Assembly: GCA_945861705.1 (NCBI GenBank)
Contig: CAMAVM010000001.1
Span: 62,001-126,000 of the forward strand
Source: Methylomagnum ishizawai
GTDB taxonomy: Bacteria; Pseudomonadota; Gammaproteobacteria; Methylococcales; Methylomonadaceae
Direction of reading: 5' to 3'
DNA length: 64,000 nucleotides
Shown here: positions 57,774-64,000 of the stretch, in pieces
Layout of the letters: the number at the start of each line of letters is the position of its first letter
How positions within the stretch are numbered: the stretch's first letter is position 1
Notes under the pieces: model-generated
Told to the model about the DNA's origin: nothing
Seen by the model: the letters and a program-made list of their open reading frames with translations, nothing else
The model's database searches: none
Position numbers and translations under genes: made by a program

Positions 57774-58532
57774 TTAGCTGATGTTACTTAACCTTTTAAT
57801 TGACTTAACAAGCTCTTCTAATGCGTTGTCATAACCATTTATAAAATTAGCATATTTTTTATGTTTCAATAACCTAGGAATTTCACAGTCCTCAATCAAT
57901 ATTGGTAACAAATGAATTTTCCCGTTCTGTAATTCTTCCCAATACTTTGCTTGCCATTCGTTTTCTACCCATTTTGATTGCACTGATTTTTCAGACAAAA
58001 TTAGTGCCAAAAATTGACAGTTTTCAATACCCTCTGCAACTTTAGTCGGAATTGATTCTCCAATGTCAATTTCCCACTCATCAAGCCAAACAGAAATTCC
58101 ATAGTGTTTTAAATCAACAGCTAAAGATTTAACAAAATTTTTGTCATCAGAAGAATGAGATAGAAATACATTTATTTCGTTTTGTTCATGTTTAAACATC
58201 GCATCAAACATCCTGTCACTAAGCAAACTATGGATATAATTAATTTCTTCTAAATATGTAATTTTCTTGGTGTCAGAAATATGTTTATTATTTTCGCTTT
58301 TAAGATAAATTACTCTCCATAGATAATCTATACGCTTGAGAAGATTATGGCTATTAATAGCCTCTAAACAATCAAACGAAATAACATCATGATTATATGT
58401 GAGTAGAGGATGTCCGAATATGACAACGGCTTTTTCAATCTTCTTTTCGGTATGAAGATCATCAAAATAACCTATACGACCTTTATGCTTACCATTTTTT
58501 ATATAAACAGGGCCAAAACCTAAAGATGTCAT
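57774..58532 (-). CDS. TIR-domain protein with KOW-like N-terminus
   Basis: A 252-residue AT-rich gene. Residues 1-60 contain VYIKNGKHKGRIGYFDD, which looks like a KOW/SH3-type module, followed by a helical linker (about 60-118). A TIR domain follows from about 119: NVFLSHSSDDKNFVKSLA, GISVWLDEWEIDIGESI and FLALILSEKSVQSKWVENEW. The last holds a candidate NADase glutamate (Glu190 or Glu192) in the S-x-W-x-x-x-E pattern. Bacterial TIR proteins often destroy NAD+ or make signalling nucleotides in phage defence. No partner gene is adjacent on this strand; nusB lies 17 bases upstream. Role is inferred. Confidence 0.8.
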   Translation of the reverse strand: MTSLGFGPVYIKNGKHKGRIGYFDDLHTEKKIEKAVVIFGHPLLTYNHDVISFDCLEAINSHNLLKRIDYLWRVIYLKSENNKHISDTKKITYLEEINYIHSLLSDRMFDAMFKHEQNEINVFLSHSSDDKNFVKSLAVDLKHYGISVWLDEWEIDIGESIPTKVAEGIENCQFLALILSEKSVQSKWVENEWQAKYWEELQNGKIHLLPILIEDCEIPRLLKHKKYANFINGYDNALEELVKSIKRLSNIS

Positions 58533-58549
58533 ATGGTGTTATGTGAAAG

Positions 58550-58987
58550 CTACGTATTTGATGACCGAGACGTTATCTCTATTGTCCTTTTCTCCTGCGC
58601 CACCTTATCCAAAATCCCGTTCACGTAACGATGGCTGCCATCCGCCCCAAAGTATTTGGCAAGGTTGATGCTTTCATTCAGGACGACGCGGTACGGCATT
58701 TCGGGACGGTGCATTAATTCATAAGCCCCCAACCGCAATATCGCCCGTTCAACGGGATCAATAACGTCAACAGGGCGGTCAACAAATTCACTGAGGACTT
58801 CGTCGATGGTGTCCACGCATTGGGGGATGCCGTGAAACAGCTCTTTGAAGTAGCTTTTTTGTACGCCTTTTAAACGACCATCTTCCTCAAATTGTAATTC
58901 AATGCTGATAAGGCTTTGCCCGGTCATCTGCCATTGGTAGAGCGCTTGCACGACGGCTTTACGTGCGTTGGTTTTGGTTTGGCTCAT
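58550..58987 (-). CDS. nusB: Transcription antitermination protein NusB
   Basis: A 145-residue all-helical protein that binds boxA RNA with S10 for rRNA antitermination. The N-terminus [19 protein letters not shown] and the core [42 protein letters not shown] are diagnostic. It overlaps the ribH stop by 4 bases. The thiL gene that usually follows is separated by the accessory block. Confidence 0.96.
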   Translation of the reverse strand: MSQTKTNARKAVVQALYQWQMTGQSLISIELQFEEDGRLKGVQKSYFKELFHGIPQCVDTIDEVLSEFVDRPVDVIDPVERAILRLGAYELMHRPEMPYRVVLNESINLAKYFGADGSHRYVNGILDKVAQEKRTIEITSRSSNT

Positions 58988-59463
58988 TGTTTGGCTAAGT
59001 TTTCCAGCAGGCTCATCATTTCTATCGCAGACATAGCTGCTTCCGCGCCCTTGTTGCCCGCTTTCGTGCCAGCGCGTTCGATGGCTTGTTCAATGGTATC
59101 GACGGTCAGTACACCAAAGCTTACCGGTATATCATATTGCATAGCAACGGTAGCTATTCCCTTAACGCATTCGCCAGCGACATATTCAAAATGTGGCGTA
59201 CCGCCACGTATTACCGCACCAACGGCTATGATGGCATCGTATTTTTTGCTCGCGGCAACGCGTTGCACGACCAATGGCAATTCAAACGCACCTGGGGCTT
59301 TAACGACGTGGATGTTCGCCCGGTCTGCGCCGTGACGGACTAAGGTATCAATCGCACCAGCTTGTAGCTGTTCGACGATAAAGCTGTTAAACCGTGATGC
59401 GACGATGCACAAGGTGCGACCTTGGGCGGATAGGTTTCCTTCGATGGTTGTTATTGCGGACAT
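58984..59463 (-). CDS. ribH: 6,7-dimethyl-8-ribityllumazine synthase
   Basis: Forms lumazine from the dihydroxybutanone phosphate made by RibB and the ribitylamino-pyrimidine. It has 159 residues with [54 protein letters not shown] and the C-terminal [16 protein letters not shown]. Short enough to form the icosahedral or pentameric core. Overlaps nusB by 4 bases. Confidence 0.97.
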   Translation of the reverse strand: MSAITTIEGNLSAQGRTLCIVASRFNSFIVEQLQAGAIDTLVRHGADRANIHVVKAPGAFELPLVVQRVAASKKYDAIIAVGAVIRGGTPHFEYVAGECVKGIATVAMQYDIPVSFGVLTVDTIEQAIERAGTKAGNKGAEAAMSAIEMMSLLENLAKQ

Positions 59464-59593
59464 TGTGTTTCTCTGTTTGGTTTAAAATTCACAAATCTCC
59501 TTCTCCCTCTGGGAGAAGGTTGGGATGAGGGTTTTAAAAATTACGTTTTATTCCCCTCACCCTAGCCCTCTCCCGTGGGGAGAGGGAATTTCT
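59464..59593. repeat. Paired-hairpin intergenic repeat between ribH and ribBA
   Basis: Two hairpins, CCTTCTCCC-TCT-GGGAGAAGG (59499-59519) and CCCTCTCCC-GTG-GGGAGAGGG (59566-59586), bracket GGGATGAGGG and CCCCTCACCC, which are themselves inverted. This is a familiar dispersed intergenic repeat type in gammaproteobacteria. A similar fragment overlaps the GDPD 3' end at 16086-16107. Confidence 0.65.
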
Positions 59594-60724
59594 TTATTTA
59601 CTTATCTCACTGCCTTCCCACGCCTCACAGCTCACATGCTCCGTCACTTCCAGGTCAAATCCTGCAAGGCCGACGTATTTTTTCTGTGCGCCTAATACCT
59701 TCAATTTATGTACGCCAAGGTCAGATAAGATTCGCGCACCCGTCCCCGTCATGCGCCAGTCGGGTGGCTGTGATTCAGGTATCGCTACACCATTGTCTTC
59801 AAGCTGATAGCGGTGGATTAACTCCACGAGGTTTTTGTTACTTTCATTTTGCCGGATGACAACCAACACGCCACGACCTTCTTTGGCTATTTTCTGCATG
59901 GCGATACGCATCGGGATACTGCGGTCAGTGCGTTTGGATGAAAACACGTCATCCAATAAATTCCGAGCATGAACCCTAACCAAAACAGGTTCACCGTCAG
60001 ATACTTGCCCCATGACCAATGCCAAGTGCAGGTTATTATCGTTCCTGTCCTGATAAGCATAGAGTCGAAAATCCCCGAACTCAGTCGGGAAAGCGCATTC
60101 GCTGATGCGTTCCAGGGTGTTTTCATGCTGGATGCGGTAATGGATCAGGTCGGAGATTGTACCGATTTTGAGGTTATGATGCTGGGCAAATGTCTCCAAA
60201 TCCGGCTTTCTCGCCATCGAACCGTCTTCGTTAAGGATTTCGACGATAACTGCGGCAGGTTCAACGCCTGCCAATCTTGCCAAGTCGCAACCCGCTTCGG
60301 TATGCCCTGCTCGATTCAACACGCCGCCAGATTTCGCCATCAGCGGGAAGATATGTCCCGGCTGGATCAGGTCTTCCGGCTTGGCATCTGTCGCCACGGC
60401 ACATTGCACAGTGCGGGCGCGGTCGGCAGCGGAAATGCCTGTGGTCACGCCCGTTGCGGCTTCAATCGAAACGGTGAAATTGGTCGAGTGCGTGGTTTTG
60501 TTTTCATTAATCATCAACGGCAAACGCAACTGCTGGCAACGCTCACTGGTCAAGGTCAGGCAAATCAAACCACGACCATACCGCGCCATAAAGTTAATAT
60601 CTTCTGGGCGCGTAAAAGCAGCCGCCATAACCAGATCGCCTTCATTTTCACGGTCTTCATCATCCATAATGATGACCATTTTACCTTGACGTAAGTCTTC
60701 TATGATTTCTTCGATGGTGTTCAT
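59594..60724 (-). CDS. ribBA: 3,4-dihydroxy-2-butanone 4-phosphate synthase with degenerate GTP cyclohydrolase II domain
   Basis: A 376-residue two-domain protein. The N-terminal RibB domain is intact: DDEDRENEGDLVMAA, GRGLICLTLT and HTEAGCDLARLAGV. The C-terminal GTP cyclohydrolase II-like domain has lost its zinc ligands: the RCDCG of active enzymes reads KRTDRS in the segment DDVFSSKRTDRSIPM. The protein should therefore make only dihydroxybutanone phosphate, and a separate ribA is expected elsewhere. This split is common in gammaproteobacteria. It lies in the riboflavin cluster, 14 bases after ribE. Confidence 0.93.
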   Translation of the reverse strand: MNTIEEIIEDLRQGKMVIIMDDEDRENEGDLVMAAAFTRPEDINFMARYGRGLICLTLTSERCQQLRLPLMINENKTTHSTNFTVSIEAATGVTTGISAADRARTVQCAVATDAKPEDLIQPGHIFPLMAKSGGVLNRAGHTEAGCDLARLAGVEPAAVIVEILNEDGSMARKPDLETFAQHHNLKIGTISDLIHYRIQHENTLERISECAFPTEFGDFRLYAYQDRNDNNLHLALVMGQVSDGEPVLVRVHARNLLDDVFSSKRTDRSIPMRIAMQKIAKEGRGVLVVIRQNESNKNLVELIHRYQLEDNGVAIPESQPPDWRMTGTGARILSDLGVHKLKVLGAQKKYVGLAGFDLEVTEHVSCEAWEGSEISK

Positions 60725-60738
60725 TTATGTCTATGTAA

Positions 60739-61395
60739 TTAACGGAGGAAGCCGTTTTCTTGTAAAAAAGCTTCAGTAATTGCAGTTTTTGGTTTGGCGG
60801 CGGCATCGCCCTGAAGCAGTCGTTCCAAATACCTCGCCAATAAATCGACCTCAAGATTGACTTGACCACCTACTTTTATATCCGCAAGAGTCGTTTCCTT
60901 AAGCGTATGGGGCACGATGTTAACACTAAATAAAGCGCCATTCACGGTATTGACAGTCAGGCTAATGCCATTGATGGTAATAGAGCCTTTTTCGGCGATA
61001 TATTTTGCCAATTCATCTGGTGCTTTGAACGACAACCGCCAGGAACGGGCATCCGGCTTAAGCTCAACCAGCTCACCGATGCCGTCCACATGCCCGCTAA
61101 CGATATGCCCACCCATGCGGGTTGTGGGTGTTAAGGCCAGTTCCAGATTGACGGGTGTACCGACCACGGCATGTTTCAAGGTCGATCTGGATAAGGTTTC
61201 GTTGGACACATCCGAGCAGAAGTGCTGCTTGCCGAGTTCAATTGCGGTCAAGCACACACCGTTGACGGCTATGCTGTCGCCTAGTTGCGTGTCAGATAGC
61301 GATAACTTGCCGGTATTGATGGTTAAGCGGCAGTCGCCGCCTTTGGGTTCGATGGCGGTTATATTGCCGATTGCGGTGATGATTCCTGTGAACAT
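60739..61395 (-). CDS. ribE: Riboflavin synthase, alpha subunit
   Basis: Dismutates two lumazine molecules to riboflavin. It has 218 residues with two lumazine-binding barrels. MFTGIITAIGNI is the diagnostic start; both repeats carry GDSIAVNGVCLTA and GSITINGISLTVN. The second substrate-binding MGGHIVSGHVDG is intact. It lies 18 bases after a small membrane protein gene that separates it from ribD. Confidence 0.96.
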   Translation of the reverse strand: MFTGIITAIGNITAIEPKGGDCRLTINTGKLSLSDTQLGDSIAVNGVCLTAIELGKQHFCSDVSNETLSRSTLKHAVVGTPVNLELALTPTTRMGGHIVSGHVDGIGELVELKPDARSWRLSFKAPDELAKYIAEKGSITINGISLTVNTVNGALFSVNIVPHTLKETTLADIKVGGQVNLEVDLLARYLERLLQGDAAAKPKTAITEAFLQENGFLR

Positions 61396-61413
61396 GGTAA
61401 CTTATTGTTTATT

Positions 61414-61752
61414 TTATATTTGCTGATTTTCATCAAGGCGATCATAAATATCCAGAGCCATTTTTCTTGACCATGCCGAAAACAGAAGTGCCGCAAAATA
61501 AAATATTAGAAAAAATAATACGCTAAATGGATGAGAATGAAGTCTCTCAGCTAACCCCATATAAGTAAACGAATCAGCATTTACGCTTAAATCGAAACTT
61601 GCTTTTAGCATTTCAGTTAAGGGAACTACAAGAACACCTACTATTACTGCTGTAAAAACATTTGTAGAGACATTCATAAATTGTTCAGCTCGTTTCTCCT
61701 GAGCTTTTTCAGAGTACTTTTTAGGTTCTTTATTTTTTAAAAAACTTATCAT
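61414..61752 (-). CDS. Small two-pass membrane protein inserted in the rib cluster
   Basis: A 112-residue protein with a basic N-terminus (KNKEPKKYSEKAQEKRAEQ) and two hydrophobic segments, about 30-48 and 77-93. No family recognised. It starts inside the last bases of ribD (4-base overlap) and is AT-richer than its neighbours. Its position between ribD and ribE is unusual. The frame is open and well placed, so it is probably real. Confidence 0.55.
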   Translation of the reverse strand: MISFLKNKEPKKYSEKAQEKRAEQFMNVSTNVFTAVIVGVLVVPLTEMLKASFDLSVNADSFTYMGLAERLHSHPFSVLFFLIFYFAALLFSAWSRKMALDIYDRLDENQQI

Positions 61753-62876
61753 CGCAATGCTCCTATAATTTTTATATCTTGCCCCACCCGCCTAACATCT
61801 TTAAATTTCATTTCCTTACTACCAGACAATTTATCCAAACCTGGCAAATGAAATAACCCTCTCCCTTGGTCGCCTAGAATTTTCGCTGCCATATAAATAA
61901 CCCATTCATCCATCAAATTTTCAGCCAATAACGCGCCATTCAGCACCGCGCCTGCTTCGACTAAAACTTCATTGATTTCCTGTCCAGCCAAAAATTTCAT
62001 GACTTCGGCAAGGTCAAGTCGGCCTTGTTTTTCAGGCAATTGATAAACCTCAGCACCCACATTTTGTAATTTTTGGAGTTTGTCTTTATGTCCTTCGACA
62101 AGCTCAGGACAAACGGCATTCGATTGTTTACACGTTAAGATTATCGTCCGCCCCGTTAATCCCAGCATCTTGGCATTCGTCGGAATTTGCAAGTGGGAAT
62201 CCAGCACCACCCGAATCGGTTGTACGACTTCTTTATCTATCCGCGCCGTTAAGGACGGGTCATCTGCGAGTACGGTATTGATGCCGGTCAGGATCGCCGA
62301 GCTTTCCGCCCGTAAGCGATGCACATCCGCCCTGGCTTCCGGCGAAGTAATCCATTGGCTTTCGCCGGATGCCATCGCGGTACGCCCGTCCAGGCTCATC
62401 GCCAGTTTGCTACGGACAAACGGGCGGTTTTCGGTCATCCGCATGATAAAACCACGGTTTAATACACGAGCATCTTCTTCCAGCACACCGCAACTTACCT
62501 CAATACCTGCGGCTTTAAGGCAAGCAAAGCCATTTCCAGAAACCTTTGGATTAGGGTCTTGCATGGCGGCAACCACACGTTTAATGCCTGCTTTGACCAG
62601 CGTTTCACAACACGGCGGTGTTCGTCCGTGATGGCTGCAAGGTTCTAAGGTGACATAAGCTGTCGCGCCATTTGTGTCTTCGGTTGTATTGTTTAGCGCT
62701 TCAACTTCGGCATGAGGCAGACCCGCTTGTTTATGCCAACCTTCGCCAATTATCCTGCCATCTTTGACCAAGACACAGCCAACACGGGGGTTTGGGTCTG
62801 TGGTATATAAACCTTTCTTTGCTAGATAGATTGCCCTTGCCATGTAAAAAGCATCTAGTTGATCTTGGGCTGGCAT
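61749..62876 (-). CDS. ribD: Bifunctional pyrimidine deaminase/reductase RibD
   Basis: Deaminates and reduces the first pyrimidine intermediate of riboflavin synthesis. It has 375 residues. The deaminase has LPHAEVEALNN and the zinc motif PCSHHGRTPPCCETLV; the reductase has RPFVRSKLAMSLDGRTA and EVLVEAGAVLNGALL. An insertion CPELVEGHKDK (encoded at 62085-62117) sits in the reductase domain and comes from a dispersed palindromic repeat. The ATG at 62876 begins MPAQDQLDAFYMARA; a longer frame from 62900 overlaps the end of nrdR. Confidence 0.94.
   Translation of the reverse strand: MPAQDQLDAFYMARAIYLAKKGLYTTDPNPRVGCVLVKDGRIIGEGWHKQAGLPHAEVEALNNTTEDTNGATAYVTLEPCSHHGRTPPCCETLVKAGIKRVVAAMQDPNPKVSGNGFACLKAAGIEVSCGVLEEDARVLNRGFIMRMTENRPFVRSKLAMSLDGRTAMASGESQWITSPEARADVHRLRAESSAILTGINTVLADDPSLTARIDKEVVQPIRVVLDSHLQIPTNAKMLGLTGRTIILTCKQSNAVCPELVEGHKDKLQKLQNVGAEVYQLPEKQGRLDLAEVMKFLAGQEINEVLVEAGAVLNGALLAENLMDEWVIYMAAKILGDQGRGLFHLPGLDKLSGSKEMKFKDVRRVGQDIKIIGALR
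62085..62117. repeat. Intragenic PELVEG-type repeat inside ribD
   Basis: GTCCTTCGACAAGCTCAGGAC is the widespread palindromic repeat core, with GTTTGTC and GACAAAC as outer inverted arms. Translated in the ribD frame it gives CPELVEGHKDK, the familiar peptide read from this repeat in many proteobacterial proteins. It keeps the reading frame. Confidence 0.75.
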
Positions 62877-62877
62877 G

Positions 62878-63330
62878 TTATTTCTTTTGCAGACCTTCAA
62901 TCATATCAGTGAATTCGCTGACATCTTGAAAACTACGATACACGGAAGCAAAGCGCACAAACGCGACATGATCCAGCAGGTTCAATTCCCGCATCACTTT
63001 TTCACCGAGTTCTTGCGTTGTCACTTCCCGCTCGCCGCTGGTCAGCAATTCTTTGTTGATCCGGTTGACGGCGGCTTCAATGTCATCACTGCCAACGGGC
63101 CGTTTTTCCAACGCCCTTAACATACCAGAACGCAGCTTGTTTTCATCAAATGGCTCGCGGATGCCATTGCGCTTGACGACGCGCGGCAAGGTCAGTTCTG
63201 CAGTTTCAAAGGTGGTGAAACGTTCCTTACAGGCGATACACTCGCGCCGCCGCCGAACGTGGTCGCCCTCGTTAGCCAATCGGGAATCAATCACCCGCGT
63301 ATCTTGGGTGGCGCAAAATGGACATCTCAT
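62878..63330 (-). CDS. nrdR: Transcriptional repressor NrdR
   Basis: Represses ribonucleotide reductase genes by binding NrdR boxes when loaded with dATP/ATP. It has 150 residues. The zinc ribbon ([15 protein letters not shown] and CIACKERF, four cysteines) is followed by an ATP-cone domain ([18 protein letters not shown] onward). It lies directly before ribD, the conserved nrdR-ribD order, and diverges from grxC. Confidence 0.96.
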   Translation of the reverse strand: MRCPFCATQDTRVIDSRLANEGDHVRRRRECIACKERFTTFETAELTLPRVVKRNGIREPFDENKLRSGMLRALEKRPVGSDDIEAAVNRINKELLTSGEREVTTQELGEKVMRELNLLDHVAFVRFASVYRSFQDVSEFTDMIEGLQKK

Positions 63331-63386
63331 TGTTGAACCAACTTTATATTTGAACGTCTAGGGAATAACTGAAAAATCATGCGCTT

Positions 63387-63395
63387 ATTATCCCA
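63387..63395 (-). promoter_or_regulatory. Possible extended -10 promoter of nrdR-rib
   Basis: On the minus strand TGGGATAAT is an extended -10 (TG-N-GATAAT). No good -35 is seen. The start would lie near 63380, about 50 bases before nrdR. Confidence 0.4.
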
Positions 63396-63425
63396 TACTA
63401 TTGGTGTCCCTAGCACTGTGCCGAA

Positions 63426-63454
63426 TTGAGTAAGTTCTGGATTATCTATAAAAT
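63426..63454 (+). promoter_or_regulatory. Sigma-70 promoter of grxC
   Basis: TTGAGT and TAAAAT are separated by exactly 17 bases, a good sigma-70 match. Predicted start near 63461 leaves a leader of about 25 bases. Confidence 0.6.
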
Positions 63455-63485
63455 AACGACATTTTAGTGTTTAACAAACCAGCTT

Positions 63486-63755
63486 ATGACCGAAATCATC
63501 ATCTACACCACCAAAATCTGCCCTTATTGCATCATGGCAAAGCGTTTGCTAGCCCAGAAAGGGGTAAAGTACACGGAAATCAATGTCGATGAAGAAGCTG
63601 GATTACGAGAAGAGATGATGGCAAAAACCAAACGCCGCACCGTACCGCAAATCTACATCGGCGATTTTCATGTGGGCGGTTTTGATGAGCTTTTTGCGTT
63701 GGAGCGGAGTCAAAAACTGAATGATCTGCTGTCTGATGCGGAAATAGCTGTTTGA
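63486..63755 (+). CDS. grxC: Glutaredoxin 3
   Basis: A dithiol glutaredoxin of 89 residues that reduces disulfides using glutathione. The active site is CPYC in TTKICPYCIMAK; the glutathione-binding RRTVPQIYIGDFHVGGFDEL is typical. It is divergent from nrdR and has its own promoter. grxC is often next to secB; here the EAL-domain gene converges on it. Confidence 0.95.
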   Translation: MTEIIIYTTKICPYCIMAKRLLAQKGVKYTEINVDEEAGLREEMMAKTKRRTVPQIYIGDFHVGGFDELFALERSQKLNDLLSDAEIAV

Positions 63756-63871
63756 GAATTCAAGAAAGATTACAAATTTTTATTTTTTCTTCGCCGTAAT
63801 CAGAATTCTGCAAACGTTAATTCAACTTCCTCTAAGTTTGTCGAAGGATTTATACAAAGATTCTCAAGCTA

Positions 63872-64000
63872 TCAGCCAGCAATTTTCCAGTGTGCATCGC
63901 TCACCCACTGATTAAAGTCTTGCACCGATACCGGTTTGCTAAAAAAATATCCCTGGGCAACATCACACCCGTATTCCCTTAGCTTGCTCATGACTTCTTT
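63872..64000 (-). CDS. EAL-domain protein, C-terminal end (runs off right edge)
   Basis: Only the last 42 residues are in the window, read on the minus strand to a TGA at 63872. KLREYGCDVAQGYFFSKPVSVQDFNQW is the conserved end of EAL domains (cyclic di-GMP phosphodiesterases), including the G-C-D-x-x-Q-G-Y block and the FSKP turn. The upstream sensor and GGDEF portions, if any, lie outside. It converges on grxC. Confidence 0.8.
   Translation of the reverse strand, partial: KEVMSKLREYGCDVAQGYFFSKPVSVQDFNQWVSDAHWKIAG

Noticed and set aside
59969-60694. 241-codon plus-strand frame opposite ribBA
   Set aside because: It is a shadow of the ribBA codons; composition and lack of a start context argue against a real gene.
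63331-63485. FMN riboswitch upstream of the nrdR-rib cluster
   Set aside because: The 155-base divergent region lacks the conserved FMN-aptamer segments and the cluster promoter leader is only about 50 bases.
1-64000. tRNA or rRNA genes
   Set aside because: No cloverleaf-like segment with TTCGA-type T-loop and CCA-end context was found in the intergenic regions, and no rRNA-like stretch is present; a covariance search was not possible here.

Overview
The window looks like a chromosomal segment of a gammaproteobacterial methylotroph, most likely a type I methanotroph of the Methylococcales. This is inferred from two things. One is a tetrahydromethanopterin biosynthesis gene (beta-ribofuranosylaminobenzene 5'-phosphate synthase). 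The other is several gammaproteobacterial gene orders: rpoE-mucA-mucB-degP-lepA-lepB-DUF4845-rnc-era-recO-pdxJ with nadB divergent, nrdR-ribD-ribE-ribBA-ribH-nusB-thiL-pgpA, clpS-clpA-infA and yicC-gmk. No methane or methanol oxidation gene, rRNA, tRNA, CRISPR array or recognisable insertion sequence is present.

Layout. 1-2.5 kb: the N-terminal part of a large exported AsmA/YdbH-like protein, a DUF4240 protein and a hicAB toxin-antitoxin pair. 2.5-9.3 kb: cysM, a large MauG-like di-heme c-type protein, and the copper pair copZ-copA. 9.4-15 kb: hflD-hemF, a small membrane protein with a strong terminator, a GH5 glucanase-like enzyme, a DUF3592 protein and an SbmA/YddA-type ABC protein whose ATPase motifs are all eroded. 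15-25.4 kb: glycerol metabolism (GDPD, glpK), an M28 membrane peptidase, a three-gene block around mptG, and pntAB. 25.5-26.7 kb: a 2-oxoglutarate oxygenase-like gene broken by one in-frame TGA, then a palindromic repeat. 26.7-36.2 kb: clpS-clpA, infA, a pteridine reductase, a CotA-type multicopper oxidase, rph, a Ser/Thr kinase, yicC and gmk. 36.3-40.2 kb: dhaK and dhaL in convergent, overlapping arrangement, a DUF1289 protein, a TauE/UreH-like membrane protein and a sensor-less sigma-54 activator. 40.2-52.5 kb: a PP2C phosphatase, then the long envelope-stress and essential-gene cluster up to rpoE, and divergent nadB. 52.5-55 kb: a lipoprotein, a dynamin-like protein with degraded GTPase motifs and a multi-pass membrane protein. 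55-64 kb: pgpA-thiL and the riboflavin/nusB/nrdR genes, then grxC and the C-terminus of an EAL-domain protein.

The most unusual region is about 56.56-58.55 kb. A block holding a relE/phd-like toxin-antitoxin pair, two tandem copies of a hairpin-rich repeat and an AT-rich gene for a KOW-like plus TIR-domain protein separates thiL from nusB, genes that are normally adjacent. Short palindromes built on GTAGGGTGC / GGTGCATGGAATGCACC occur here and elsewhere in the window. An in-frame PELVEG-type repeat sits inside ribD. Regulatory sites supported by the sequence include a sigma-E-type promoter (GAACTT-N16-TCTA) just upstream of, and probably driving, rpoE, sigma-70 promoters for degP, grxC, clpS and infA, and intrinsic terminators near 3.5, 11.5 and 32.9 kb. 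Many starts were moved downstream of the longest open frame where a ribosome binding site or family length supports it; each such choice is stated.
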